Shown here in pieces: positions 1-8,584 of a DNA stretch of 64,000 nucleotides. A program made the translations under genes and the position numbers. The stretch spans positions 248,001 to 312,000 of the forward strand of contig NTLF01000019.1 of the NCBI GenBank assembly GCA_002631855.1, written 5' to 3'. This DNA comes from Zunongwangia sp. ESRF-bin46. Lineage in GTDB: Bacteria > Bacteroidota > Bacteroidia > Flavobacteriales > Flavobacteriaceae. Every line of letters starts with the position of its first letter. The stretch's first letter is position 1. The notes below the pieces were generated by a model. That model did not search any database. It saw nothing but the letters and a program-made list of their open reading frames with translations, and was not told the DNA's origin.

Positions 1-1
1 C

Positions 2-883
2 GAAAAATATACGTTGCCTGGCCTTTCCATTTTATTGGGTATTGCGCTAACTATACTGTGCCTTTGTTTGTTCATCTATTTTATCCATAACATTTCGCAA
101 AGCATTCAGATAAACAATATTTTAGATAAGATTTACGAGAAATCAAGAAAGCGAATGGAAAGCCTTTTAGAAAATGAAAAGGACGAGGATAAAAACGTTG
201 TAGAAAATTTTCCTTCAACCGATAATTGGTTTGAATATTCTACAAACGAAAGTGGCTACCTACAAAATATTTCATTTAAAAACATAACAGAAATCGCTGT
301 TAACGCTGAAACAAGGATACACATAACGACACCTAAAGGCTTTTTCGTTTTAAAAAATGCGTGTTTAATTAAATCTGAAAAAGAACTGGACGATTCAACC
401 TTAAAAAAGATCTTATCTAATATTAATTTTTCCAGAGGCGAACTGGTTGAAGATAATTACATATTAGCTTTTAAACAAGTAACCGAAATTGCTGTTAAAG
501 CCATGTCACCAGGTATAAATGACCCTGGAACAGCAATTAACGCAATAGACTATCTTACTGAACTTTTTGCCCTTAGAATGAAGAAAAGAGACAAAGGCAT
601 ATTAATTAAAGACGATAAAGCAATAGTGAAAATTGCTATTGTAAATTTTGAAGATTTACTCTACAATACTATGGCCGCTTTACGCACTTATTGCAAGCAC
701 GACCCTATTATCGTTCAAAAATTAATATGGATGCTTCGCTATTTAGAAAATATAAACGCCTATAAAGAAGAATACAAAACCGTTGTAAAAAAGGAATTAA
801 AAAACCTTGTAGAGGATGCACTAGCTAGTTTTGAGTCTGAACAAGATGCTCAAAAAATAAAAGCTCTGGCCTCTTTACAATAA
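2..883 (+). CDS. DUF2254 family membrane protein, C-terminal part (truncated at window edge)
   Basis: The reading frame is open to the first base of the window, so the TTG at 14 in the ORF track is not a convincing start and the gene almost certainly begins upstream. What is visible starts with one hydrophobic segment (about residues 4-26 of the ORF) and continues as a soluble domain of about 260 residues. The stretch AMSPGINDPGTAINAIDYL matches the conserved signature of the DUF2254 family of predicted inner-membrane proteins, whose full members are about 400 residues or longer. The function of the family is unknown. A weak hairpin follows the stop codon. Confidence 0.8.
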   Translation, partial: EKYTLPGLSILLGIALTILCLCLFIYFIHNISQSIQINNILDKIYEKSRKRMESLLENEKDEDKNVVENFPSTDNWFEYSTNESGYLQNISFKNITEIAVNAETRIHITTPKGFFVLKNACLIKSEKELDDSTLKKILSNINFSRGELVEDNYILAFKQVTEIAVKAMSPGINDPGTAINAIDYLTELFALRMKKRDKGILIKDDKAIVKIAIVNFEDLLYNTMAALRTYCKHDPIIVQKLIWMLRYLENINAYKEEYKTVVKKELKNLVEDALASFESEQDAQKIKALASLQ

Positions 884-920
884 AAACCCAGTTGATGAAA
901 CCGGGCTTTGTTTGCTTTTT
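884..920. terminator. probable terminator between convergent genes
   Basis: Imperfect hairpin AAACCC...GGGCTT with one mismatch, followed by a T-rich run (TTTGCTTTTTT). It lies between the stop codons of the DUF2254 gene and the minus-strand small secreted protein, so it may serve mainly the plus-strand gene. Confidence 0.55.
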
Positions 921-926
921 TTAAAC

Positions 927-1262
927 TTACTTAAGGCTCACCAAATTAACGGGCTGAATATAAACCATTCCTTCTTTTAGCTCACAGGTTACTGTTTTAT
1001 AATTTAGTCTCCTTTTAATGTAGTTTTCAATTTCTTTACGCTCTGTTTTTACAGACAAAACCACCAATTCGTGATTTTCATTTACTACAAATTTTACTGT
1101 CGCAAATGTATCTTCTTCAATTAAAAAACTAGGATCACTTAGAAGTCGAGAAATTTCTTTAACAGCAATTTTAGAGGGTTCATTTACATTAGTTACTGCT
1201 GCAATACTTGTAAAAGCCACAGTAACCAATAGTGCAAGAAACAATACTTTGATTTTTTTCAT
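927..1262 (-). CDS. small secreted protein of unknown function
   Basis: I place the start at the ATG at 1262 (protein MKKIKVLFLALL..., 111 residues) rather than the longer track ORF, because this gives a clean signal peptide of about 22 residues ending near SIAA. The mature part is about 85 residues with a pattern of alternating beta strands and a helix (FATVKFVVNENHELVVLSV). This weakly recalls TonB C-terminal-like modules, but I cannot assign a family. It is probably periplasmic. It stands alone, convergent to the DUF2254 gene and separated from sucC by that gene's terminator. Confidence 0.75.
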   Translation of the reverse strand: MKKIKVLFLALLVTVAFTSIAAVTNVNEPSKIAVKEISRLLSDPSFLIEEDTFATVKFVVNENHELVVLSVKTERKEIENYIKRRLNYKTVTCELKEGMVYIQPVNLVSLK

Positions 1263-1360
1263 AACGGTTCGATTAAATGATTGATGTATAGTATAGACAG
1301 CTATCAATATAAATTGTTACGAAAAAATCAAAATATTAACTTTTATTTAACTAAAAACAA

Positions 1361-1387
1361 AAACCTCTTGCGAAAAACAAGAGGTTT
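1361..1387 (-). terminator. sucC terminator
   Basis: Perfect 10-bp stem AAACCTCTTG / CAAGAGGTTT with a 7-nt loop just downstream of the sucC stop codon. On the minus strand it is followed by a T-rich tract. Confidence 0.85.
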
Positions 1388-1411
1388 TATTAATTAAAAA
1401 AGTATGTTTTA

Positions 1412-2602
1412 TTAAGACAGTACTGCGTGTACTTTATCTGCAGCTTCTTGAAATTGTACTGCACTCTCCACAGCAAGACCACTGTTGTCTATCAATTCTT
1501 TTGCTTTATCAGCATTCGTTCCTTGTAAGCGTACAATAATAGGCACTTCAATATTACCCATATTTTTATAAGCATCTACAATACCTTGCGCAACGCGGTC
1601 ACAACGAACAATACCTCCAAATATATTTACCAAAATAGCTTTTACCGAAGGATCTTTAAGTATTAAATTAAACGCTGTCTCCACGCGTTCAGCATCGGCT
1701 GTACCACCAACATCCAAGAAGTTAGCGGGTTCTCCACCAGCTTGTTTAATAAGGTCCATCGTTGCCATTGCCAATCCAGCTCCGTTCACCATGCAACCTA
1801 CATTACCATCAAGATCTACATAGCTTAATCCAGCTTCACGTGCTTCTACCTCAACTGGGTTTTCTTCACGAATGTCACGCATTGCCGCATAATCTTTATG
1901 ACGGAACAACGCATTGTCATCCAATGTTACTTTTGCATCTACTGCAATGATTTTATCGTCACTTGTCTTTAAAACTGGGTTTATTTCAAATAAAGAAGAA
2001 TCAGATTCTGTATAAGCTTTGTATAATGCTGTAACAAACTTTGTCATTTGTTTAAAAGCTTTTCCGCTTAACCCTAAGTTAAATGCAACACGGCGTGCTT
2101 GGAATGGCATTAAACCTAAAGAAGGGTCTACTTCTTCGTTGAAAATCAAGTGAGGGGTTTCTTCAGCAACAGTTTCAATATCCATTCCACCTTCAGTAGA
2201 ATACATAATCATATTTTTACCAGTTGCACGGTTTAACAACACGCTCATGTAATATTCTTCCGGCTCACTATCACCAGGATAGTAAACATCTTCAGTAATC
2301 AATACTTGGTTTACTTTTTTTCCTTCCTTGCTAGTTTGTGGCGTTACTAAATTCATCCCAATGATGTCACCTGCAATTTCTTCTACCTCTTTAAGGTTTT
2401 TGGCCAATTTCACACCGCCACCTTTACCACGGCCACCAGCATGAACTTGTGCTTTGATAACGTGCCAACCGGTTCCGGTTTCTTCGGTTAATTTTTTTGC
2501 AGCTTCTACAGCTTCCGCTGGGGTTTGCGCAACGATTCCTCGTTGTATTTCAACTCCAAAACTGTTTAATATTTCTTTTCCTTGATATTCGTGTAAATTC
2601 AT
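1412..2602 (-). CDS. sucC: succinyl-CoA synthetase (ADP-forming) beta subunit
   Basis: 396 residues, the usual SucC length, starting MNLHEYQGKEILNSFGV. The enzyme works with SucD in the TCA cycle, making succinate, CoA and ATP (or GTP) from succinyl-CoA. The N-terminal ATP-grasp domain shows the nucleotide-binding loop HAGGRGKGGG (about residue 54). The C-terminal CoA-ligase domain has the IFGGIVRCD motif that contacts the phosphohistidine of SucD. sucD is not next to it, which is common in Flavobacteria where the two subunits are often unlinked. The gene is monocistronic: it has its own -7 box about 33 nt upstream and a strong terminator. Confidence 0.97.
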   Translation of the reverse strand: MNLHEYQGKEILNSFGVEIQRGIVAQTPAEAVEAAKKLTEETGTGWHVIKAQVHAGGRGKGGGVKLAKNLKEVEEIAGDIIGMNLVTPQTSKEGKKVNQVLITEDVYYPGDSEPEEYYMSVLLNRATGKNMIMYSTEGGMDIETVAEETPHLIFNEEVDPSLGLMPFQARRVAFNLGLSGKAFKQMTKFVTALYKAYTESDSSLFEINPVLKTSDDKIIAVDAKVTLDDNALFRHKDYAAMRDIREENPVEVEAREAGLSYVDLDGNVGCMVNGAGLAMATMDLIKQAGGEPANFLDVGGTADAERVETAFNLILKDPSVKAILVNIFGGIVRCDRVAQGIVDAYKNMGNIEVPIIVRLQGTNADKAKELIDNSGLAVESAVQFQEAADKVHAVLS

Positions 2603-2634
2603 AATAGCGTTTTATGGCTTAATTTTCAGATGCA

Positions 2635-2642
2635 CAAAAGTA
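2635..2642 (-). promoter_or_regulatory. candidate -7 element of sucC
   Basis: On the minus strand this reads TACTTTTG, an exact match to the Bacteroidota TAnnTTTG box. It predicts transcription start about 26 nt before the sucC ATG. No clear -33 TTTG is visible. Confidence 0.55.
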
Positions 2643-2785
2643 ATAATTTTGCTAGTATTTTCAGGTTGTCTTTCATCTTATTTTTATGAGAAGTATCTTT
2701 TAGGTATTTTAAAAATTTACTGAATTTTTAAAAAAGAAACTTAAGAAGTTTAAGTATATTTAATTGGTTATCAAAACACAAGAAA

Positions 2786-3280
2786 ATGAAAAATTTTGAT
2801 TGGACTCAATTTACAAGAAAAGTGGCGATACAAGCCCCCAAGCAAAAGTTATATGATGCTTGGACAAAGCCCGAAGAGCTGGAAAAATGGTTTTTAAGTA
2901 ATGCTGAATTTTACACTTCGGAAAAAGAAAAAATTAAAAAAAGTCAATCTATTAAAGAAGGACAATCATATGACTGGCAATGGTATTTATACTCTGTCAC
3001 TGAATCTGGCAAAGTTACCAAAGCTAATGGCAGTGATTTTCTACAGTTTACTTTTGCTGGTGATTGCTTGGTTGACGTTAGCTTTGAACCCTTTAAAAAT
3101 GGGACTATTGTTACTCTAACTCAAAAAAATATTCCAACTGATGATGAAAACAAAGTTAATGTTCGTTTGGGCTGCGACAAAGGATGGTCTTTTTATTTAG
3201 TAAACTTAAAATCGGTTTATGAAGGCGGATTAGATTTAAGAAATAAAGATCCTGAACTAAAACCCATGCTCAATAATTAA
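2786..3280 (+). CDS. SRPBCC / AHSA1-like domain protein
   Basis: 164 residues, with no signal peptide or membrane segment, so cytoplasmic. The opening FTRKVAIQAPKQKLYDAWTKPEELEKWF is the typical start of the START/SRPBCC fold in the AHSA1 (Activator of Hsp90 ATPase homologue 1-like) group. The C-terminal half (SVYEGGLDLRN) corresponds to the long final helix of that fold. Such proteins bind hydrophobic ligands or act as co-factors, but this member's role is not known. It is followed by the DUF421 gene 70 bp downstream, which could be co-transcribed. Confidence 0.85.
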   Translation: MKNFDWTQFTRKVAIQAPKQKLYDAWTKPEELEKWFLSNAEFYTSEKEKIKKSQSIKEGQSYDWQWYLYSVTESGKVTKANGSDFLQFTFAGDCLVDVSFEPFKNGTIVTLTQKNIPTDDENKVNVRLGCDKGWSFYLVNLKSVYEGGLDLRNKDPELKPMLNN

Positions 3281-3350
3281 AATTTTAATAATAGTTTAAA
3301 TTACCCTCTTTAGTTATATATTAAGCACTAAATTTTAAAACAAGAAAGGT

Positions 3351-3878
3351 ATGTCCCTCGATCATTTTTTTAAAAACCTAACAGAAATTCCCGAAGTATT
3401 TATTGGGACTACGTGTATTTTTTTACTCATCATTTTATACACAAGAATCTTTGGTTTAAAAAGCTTCAGTAAAATGACGGGGTTTGATTTTGTGATAACC
3501 GTAGCCATAGGTAATATTATTGCTATGACAGTAAACACAGGCAATCCCTCTGTATTGGTGGGGGCAATCTTACTGCTTATTCTGTATGTTCTTAATTATT
3601 TAATCACATATATACGGTACAAAAGTAAATCTGTTGAAAATTTGATTGAAAATAAACCCATTATGATCATGCGAGATGGTAAAGTTTTAAAGGATAATTT
3701 GAAAAAGTCTAAAGTAACAGAATCTGAACTGCAATCTAAATTACGTGAAGCAAACGTAATCACCCTTAGCCAAGTAAAAGCTGTAATCCTTGAAACGACC
3801 GGTGATGTATCTGTTTTACATACCGACAAAGAAAATATTGAAGTAGCTGATTATTTATTGGAAGGAATAAAAGTTTAA
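3351..3878 (+). CDS. DUF421 (YetF-type) membrane protein
   Basis: 175 residues starting MSLDHFFKNLTE. Three hydrophobic segments (about residues 15-35, 42-60 and 63-85) are followed by a soluble domain with NLIENKPIMIMRDGKVLKDNL, the hallmark of the DUF421/YetF family. The length fits the short single-module form. Family members are inner-membrane proteins with a cytosolic domain; their function is not established. The last 4 bases overlap, tail to tail, with the nitronate monooxygenase gene. Confidence 0.88.
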   Translation: MSLDHFFKNLTEIPEVFIGTTCIFLLIILYTRIFGLKSFSKMTGFDFVITVAIGNIIAMTVNTGNPSVLVGAILLLILYVLNYLITYIRYKSKSVENLIENKPIMIMRDGKVLKDNLKKSKVTESELQSKLREANVITLSQVKAVILETTGDVSVLHTDKENIEVADYLLEGIKV

Positions 3879-4816
3879 AGTTTAGAAACTTCGTCTTTGG
3901 CCGATTTAAATTCTGCGATCATCTCTTCAACAATTTTTGCAGCTGGTTTAATATCGTGTATTAACCCAGATATTTGACCAATCTCAAGCTCGCCTTCTTC
4001 TAAATCACCTTCAAACATTCCTTTTTTGGCTCTTGCTCTTCCCAAAAGTTCAATTAGCTCTTCCTTTTCTGGGTTTTTGGTATAAAGCTCCATAACATCA
4101 TTAAAGAACTTATTCTTTAACATTCTAACCGGGGCCAACTCTTTTAAAGTAAGCATGGTATCACCCTCTTTGGCTTCGACCACCATTTTTTTAAAAGCCT
4201 GGTGCGAACTTGATTCTTCACTTGCTACAAAACGACTCCCCACCTGCACGGCATCTGCTCCCAAAACCATTGCTGCCAACATTCCTTTACCTGTGGCAAT
4301 ACCACCGGCTGCGATTAAAGGAATATCAATTTTTTCTTTTACCATGGGTATCAAAGTAAATGTAGTGGTTTCATCTCTTCCATTATGCCCCCCAGCTTCA
4401 AAACCTTCGGCAACAACAGCATCCACACCAGCTTCTTGCGCTTTTAAAGCAAATTTTACACTACTTACAACGTGAACCACAGTTATACCATTATCCTTTA
4501 GTTTTGATGTATAAGTTTTCGGGTTTCCTGCTGAAGTAAACACGATTTTTACTCCTTCAGAAATGATTATATCAATAATCTTATCAATATCTGGATAAAG
4601 CATGGGTACATTAACCCCAAAGGGTTTATCGGTAGCTTTTTTACATTTTTGAATATGTTCTAAAAGCACTTCAGGATACATAGAGCCTGCACCTATAATG
4701 CCAAGACCACCTGCATTACTTACAGCACTTGCCAAACGCCAACCGCTGTTCCAGATCATTCCGGCTTGAATTAATGGATATTTTATATTGAAAAGATTGG
4801 TAATCCTATTCTGCAC
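3875..4816 (-). CDS. nitronate monooxygenase / FabK-like FMN flavoprotein
   Basis: 313 residues; starts with GTG (MQNRITNLFNIKYPLIQAGM, a standard family start). It has the TIM-barrel pattern of the 2-nitropropane dioxygenase/nitronate monooxygenase family: an FMN phosphate-binding region AAGGIATGKGMLAAM and GADAVQVGSRFVASEES, and the EGFEAGGHNGRDE segment that carries the active-site His of class I enzymes. Members oxidise alkyl nitronates or act as enoyl-ACP reductase (FabK). Sequence alone does not separate these two. It may be co-transcribed with the S8 protease gene 6 bp upstream. Confidence 0.88.
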   Translation of the reverse strand: MQNRITNLFNIKYPLIQAGMIWNSGWRLASAVSNAGGLGIIGAGSMYPEVLLEHIQKCKKATDKPFGVNVPMLYPDIDKIIDIIISEGVKIVFTSAGNPKTYTSKLKDNGITVVHVVSSVKFALKAQEAGVDAVVAEGFEAGGHNGRDETTTFTLIPMVKEKIDIPLIAAGGIATGKGMLAAMVLGADAVQVGSRFVASEESSSHQAFKKMVVEAKEGDTMLTLKELAPVRMLKNKFFNDVMELYTKNPEKEELIELLGRARAKKGMFEGDLEEGELEIGQISGLIHDIKPAAKIVEEMIAEFKSAKDEVSKL

Positions 4817-4822
4817 GTATTG

Positions 4823-6442
4823 TTACTTTTTAATTAATTTGAAAGAAGTTTTTTTGTTTCCAGATTGAATAGTCGCAATATAAACCCCCGAAGACATATA
4901 AGATACATCTACTTGGTTGTTTTGACTTGAAATGCGAGACTGTTTCACCTGCTCACCCAACACATTGTATATTGTAAAAATTGCTTCAGAATAATCTTTA
5001 GGAAATGAAATGTTCACTTGGGTGGTAACGGGATTGGGGTATATTGCAAAATTATTTTCCAGCATTTCATCTTCAATACTCAATTCTATCAATGCATTGT
5101 ATGCGTCTTCAAAATTTGGAATTCCGTAGCCCATTTTATCTGTAGGATTATCAAACATAGAAGCAGACTCCCTAATTATTTGCATAACCGTACTATTTGG
5201 TGTTTGTGGCCTTGCTTGCCAAAAAGAAGCAACTGATCCTGCAATAATAGGTGAACTAAATGAAGTTCCGTTACTAAAAGTAACACCCCCAAATTGGTCT
5301 ACAATGGCAGCAAATTCTCCTTGTGCTACAACATCTGGCTTAACACGGCCGTCTACAGTTGGCCCAAAAGAGCTGAAATCTGCCGGGTTACCATTAGAAT
5401 CTACCGCTCCAATCGTTAACATCCCAGGGGAATCACCAGGGGTACCAACAAATCCAAAATCAGAAGGTCTACCATCGTTACCAGCAGAAGTAACCAGTAT
5501 CATTCCCTTATCAAAAGCATGATTTGCACCGCGAGCCCCAATAGTGGTCTGCCCATCCAAATCTTCATAGCTGTGGTCGTAACGTGGATCATTAAAATCT
5601 TGATACCCTAAAGAAGTGTTTACAACATCTACACCTAAACTATCAGCTCTTTCTAAAGCCTCCACCCAAAGGGCTTCTTCAAGCGGGGTTTCGTCATTAC
5701 CATCTTCAGTTACATACAAATAATAGGATGCATCTGGTGCTGTACCTACAAACTGACCGTCTAAAAACGCAGCAGCATCACTAAAAGTAACAGATCCGTG
5801 ACTTCCTGTACCTTCAAACCCTTGTTCTCTTTCTACAAAATCATATCCCCCTAACAATCTACCTTCATTTCTAAGAGTAGCATAAGCTGGATTTGACATT
5901 ACATTTGGATATCCATTATCCATAAAAGCAACAACCATTCCTTCACCAGTAAAATCGTTTTCATGTAAAAAATCTACTGCAAGCATCTCGGTTTGATTGG
6001 CAGCATCTCCATAATTGTATTCCACTCGTGATTGAGTTTCCATTTCGAATTTATCTGATGTTCTACCTAATGGCTTTGTAAAGTTTAGATCTTTATCGGC
6101 AAACTCAACTTCGGTTACAAATTCTAAATTCAACAGATTATTGATGTTACTTAAAGAACCTCTTACATAAACTGCGTTCATCCATTTAGATTTAGCAAAA
6201 ACAGTTATACCTGTACTATTATTTACTTGCGATTTATAGTTTTCATTAAGAGGAACATCTCTTTCATCTATTGGTGTCCCGTGCATTTGTTTTCTGTCAA
6301 TGGCATCTTGCGTTAATATGGTAAGTGGATTTGCGAGTGCATCGGCAACATTTTCCTTGTCTGCAAAGAAAACAAGTGCGTCTTCTTGTGCTATACTTAT
6401 TTGAGCAATAAATAATATAAGTAGTAAAAGTATTTTTTTCAT
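4823..6442 (-). CDS. secreted subtilisin-like (S8) protease with T9SS sorting domain
   Basis: 539 residues. A signal peptide (about 1-18, ending SIAQ) is followed by a pro-region and an S8 catalytic domain with Asp175 (in AFMDNG), His215 (in GSHGS), oxyanion Asn322 (SAGND) and Ser394 (NGTSFSSP). The last 75 or so residues (FAIYPNPVTTQVNISF ... GVYIATIQSGNKKTSFKLIKK) are a type A C-terminal sorting domain recognised by the type IX secretion system, so the protease is expected at the cell surface or outside the cell. It lies 20 bp after mnmA and is probably read from the same transcript. Confidence 0.95.
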   Translation of the reverse strand: MKKILLLLILFIAQISIAQEDALVFFADKENVADALANPLTILTQDAIDRKQMHGTPIDERDVPLNENYKSQVNNSTGITVFAKSKWMNAVYVRGSLSNINNLLNLEFVTEVEFADKDLNFTKPLGRTSDKFEMETQSRVEYNYGDAANQTEMLAVDFLHENDFTGEGMVVAFMDNGYPNVMSNPAYATLRNEGRLLGGYDFVEREQGFEGTGSHGSVTFSDAAAFLDGQFVGTAPDASYYLYVTEDGNDETPLEEALWVEALERADSLGVDVVNTSLGYQDFNDPRYDHSYEDLDGQTTIGARGANHAFDKGMILVTSAGNDGRPSDFGFVGTPGDSPGMLTIGAVDSNGNPADFSSFGPTVDGRVKPDVVAQGEFAAIVDQFGGVTFSNGTSFSSPIIAGSVASFWQARPQTPNSTVMQIIRESASMFDNPTDKMGYGIPNFEDAYNALIELSIEDEMLENNFAIYPNPVTTQVNISFPKDYSEAIFTIYNVLGEQVKQSRISSQNNQVDVSYMSSGVYIATIQSGNKKTSFKLIKK

Positions 6443-6462
6443 TATTTTATTTTTTTAATCAT

Positions 6463-7659
6463 TTAAGAAATAACACCACTGCCTAGCAATTCACCCTTAT
6501 CATACCATGCAACAAACTGTCCTTCGGTAATGGCAGATTGTGGGTTTTCAAAAATTACATATAGTCCAGAAACGGTTTGGTGCAAAGTAGCTTTTTCCAA
6601 TTCCTGTCTATAGCGTATTCTAGCCATAACGTTTTTGGTTTCATCTTCCTGTAACCGTAAATCTTCCCGAATCCAGTGAACTTCTTCATTTTTAACGAAA
6701 AGCCCTCGACGGTATAACCCAGGGTGATCTTTACCTTGCCCTGTATAAATTACATTCTGCTTAACATCGGTATCGATAACAAAAAGTGGTTCTTTAGTCC
6801 CCCCAACAGCCAATCCCTTACGTTGGCCTTTAGTAAAAAAGTGGGCACCTTGATGTTTTCCTACTTCTGTTCCATCAGTAATCGTGTATTTATTTTTTTC
6901 TGAAAGATACTGAAGCCTGTCTTCTTCAGAAGTAAATTCAGGTTCTACTTTATTATAGTTTGAATATCCCGATGGTACTTCGATAATCACTCCTTCCTTA
7001 GGTGCTAATTGTTGTTGTAAAAATTCAGGTAGTCTTACTTTACCAATAAAACACAAGCCTTGTGAATCTCTTTTTTCAGCAGTGATTAATGCTTGTTCTG
7101 AAGCTATTTTACGCACATCTGGTTTTAAAATTTCACCTATTGGAAATAATGTTTTTGAAAGCTGTTCTTGTGATAATTGGCACAAGAAATAAGATTGGTC
7201 TTTATTGCGATCTTTTCCTGAAAGTAATTGGTAAATAGTTTCACCATCTTTTTCAATTGTACCTTTTCGGCAATAATGACCAGTTGCCACATAATCTGCA
7301 CCCAGTTCCATTGCTATTTTTAAAAATACATCAAATTTAATTTCGCGGTTGCATAAAACATCTGGGTTTGGGGTTCGCCCCATTTTATATTCTTTAAACA
7401 TATAGTCGACTATACGTTCTTTGTATTGTTCGCTTAAATCGACTGTTTGAAATGGAATACCTAGTTTTTGTGCTACCAACATGGCATCGTTACTATCTTC
7501 TAGCCATGGGCATTCATTAGATATGGTTACGGTATCATCGTGCCAGTTTTTCATAAACAAACCGATAACTTCATACCCTTGTTCTTTCAACAAATAGGCC
7601 GCTACACTGGAATCCACTCCGCCACTTAACCCAACAACAACTCTTTTTTGTGCATTCAT
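6463..7659 (-). CDS. mnmA: tRNA-specific 2-thiouridylase MnmA
   Basis: The start is moved to the ATG at 7659 ([18 protein letters not shown], 398 residues), because the extra 17 residues in the track precede the conserved N-terminus and the -7 box lies inside them. MnmA adds sulfur to U34 of tRNAs for Lys, Glu and Gln. Visible motifs are the PP-loop GLSGGVDSS, the catalytic Cys in [12 protein letters not shown], the second Cys in [10 protein letters not shown], and the C-terminal beta-barrel with GVI at the end. It is cytoplasmic and the first gene of a probable mnmA-S8 protease-NMO transcript. Confidence 0.96.
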   Translation of the reverse strand: MNAQKRVVVGLSGGVDSSVAAYLLKEQGYEVIGLFMKNWHDDTVTISNECPWLEDSNDAMLVAQKLGIPFQTVDLSEQYKERIVDYMFKEYKMGRTPNPDVLCNREIKFDVFLKIAMELGADYVATGHYCRKGTIEKDGETIYQLLSGKDRNKDQSYFLCQLSQEQLSKTLFPIGEILKPDVRKIASEQALITAEKRDSQGLCFIGKVRLPEFLQQQLAPKEGVIIEVPSGYSNYNKVEPEFTSEEDRLQYLSEKNKYTITDGTEVGKHQGAHFFTKGQRKGLAVGGTKEPLFVIDTDVKQNVIYTGQGKDHPGLYRRGLFVKNEEVHWIREDLRLQEDETKNVMARIRYRQELEKATLHQTVSGLYVIFENPQSAITEGQFVAWYDKGELLGSGVIS

Positions 7660-7689
7660 TTTTTGTAATCTATAGCTGATTTTTGATTG

Positions 7690-7697
7690 CAAAGATA
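7690..7697 (-). promoter_or_regulatory. candidate -7 element of mnmA
   Basis: Reads TATCTTTG on the minus strand, matching TAnnTTTG, about 30 nt before the mnmA ATG. It supports the shorter start, as transcription would begin downstream of the track ORF start. Confidence 0.55.
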
Positions 7698-7791
7698 CAA
7701 TTTTTAGCAAGGCTTTTTTACAAGGCCGATCTATTGAATCTATAGTAATTACAGCAAAATTTATACCGTACTAAAGTCAAAAAAATATATT

Positions 7792-8487
7792 CTATTGTTT
7801 TTCTGGGTTTTTTGGTTTTGGGTAAGTCTCTTCCATTTCCACTTCCCCGTTTTTATAGTACTGCCAAAGTCCGTTTTTCTTACCTTCTTTATAATAACCC
7901 TTGATTGTCACAGTACCGTTAGCATCATAATAAACAGCTTCACCACTAAGTTTATCGTCTACATATTGTAGTTTTTTTAGTAATATACCTTCTGGGGAAT
8001 AGTAGTTATTCTCTCCTTGTTTTAAGCCGTTTTGATAATGGGTTTCTTCTGTTTTAGTACCATCGGGGTAATATGTAGTTTTTACCCCCTCTAATTTTCC
8101 ATTTTTATAATGTTCCCGGGTCATTACCTTATTAGACTTTTCATGGTAATACACCCATTCTCCTACCCTATCTTTTCCTTCCATCTCACCTTCACTTACT
8201 AACTTTCCTTTAATGGTAAAGTATTGTACAGAAGCTTTATTTCCATTGGAAGAAAAATCTTTGATTGCCATGGGCTGATCTTTGCAAGTTTCACAATAAA
8301 ACTTAAAAATACCTGTTTCTTTTCCGTGATCGAATTGCCCTGTATACCTCAGCTGTTTCGTAACGGGATAGTATTTTTTCCAAATCCCATCACGCTTACC
8401 GTTTGCATCAAACTGGTTTATTTTTTCTTGTGCAACTAGTTGTAGACTAAATATTATTCCGAAGAAAAAAGGAAAATACTTTTTCAT
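7792..8487 (-). CDS. secreted MORN-repeat (YwqK-type) protein
   Basis: I choose the ATG at 8487 (231 residues, MKKYFPFFFGIIFSLQLVAQEK), which gives a clean signal peptide. The rest is a run of MORN-like/YwqK repeats of about 20-25 residues, each with a G...Y...G pattern (NGKRDGIWKKYYP, YKNGKLEGVKTTYYPDGTK, GYYKEGKKNGLWQYYKNGE). Database entries often call this family 'toxin-antitoxin system YwqK family antitoxin', but no toxin partner is present here. An envelope scaffold or surface role is more likely given the signal peptide. It stands between mnmA and the yidC terminator. Confidence 0.85.
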   Translation of the reverse strand: MKKYFPFFFGIIFSLQLVAQEKINQFDANGKRDGIWKKYYPVTKQLRYTGQFDHGKETGIFKFYCETCKDQPMAIKDFSSNGNKASVQYFTIKGKLVSEGEMEGKDRVGEWVYYHEKSNKVMTREHYKNGKLEGVKTTYYPDGTKTEETHYQNGLKQGENNYYSPEGILLKKLQYVDDKLSGEAVYYDANGTVTIKGYYKEGKKNGLWQYYKNGEVEMEETYPKPKNPEKQ

Positions 8488-8554
8488 AGTAAGGTATATT
8501 TTCAATTTAAAACGTTGAAATAAAAGGTAAAGTATAAATTCTAATAATTGAAAA

Positions 8555-8581
8555 AAAAGCCCCCTGATTAGAGGAGGCTTT
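8555..8581 (-). terminator. yidC terminator
   Basis: Hairpin AAAAGCCCCC ... GGAGGCTTT with one mismatch, directly after the yidC stop codon. It is followed on the minus strand by an uninterrupted T run. Confidence 0.75.
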
Positions 8582-8584
8582 ATG

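Noticed and set aside
4155-4475. 106-aa plus-strand ORF inside the nitronate monooxygenase gene
   Set aside because: Antisense shadow of a well-conserved gene; Ser/Pro-rich low-information sequence with no family match.
7792-8487. Antitoxin label for the YwqK-type protein
   Set aside because: There is no toxin-like ORF beside it, and the protein has a signal peptide, so a classical toxin-antitoxin pair is not supported. The same applies to the gene at 59.5 kb.
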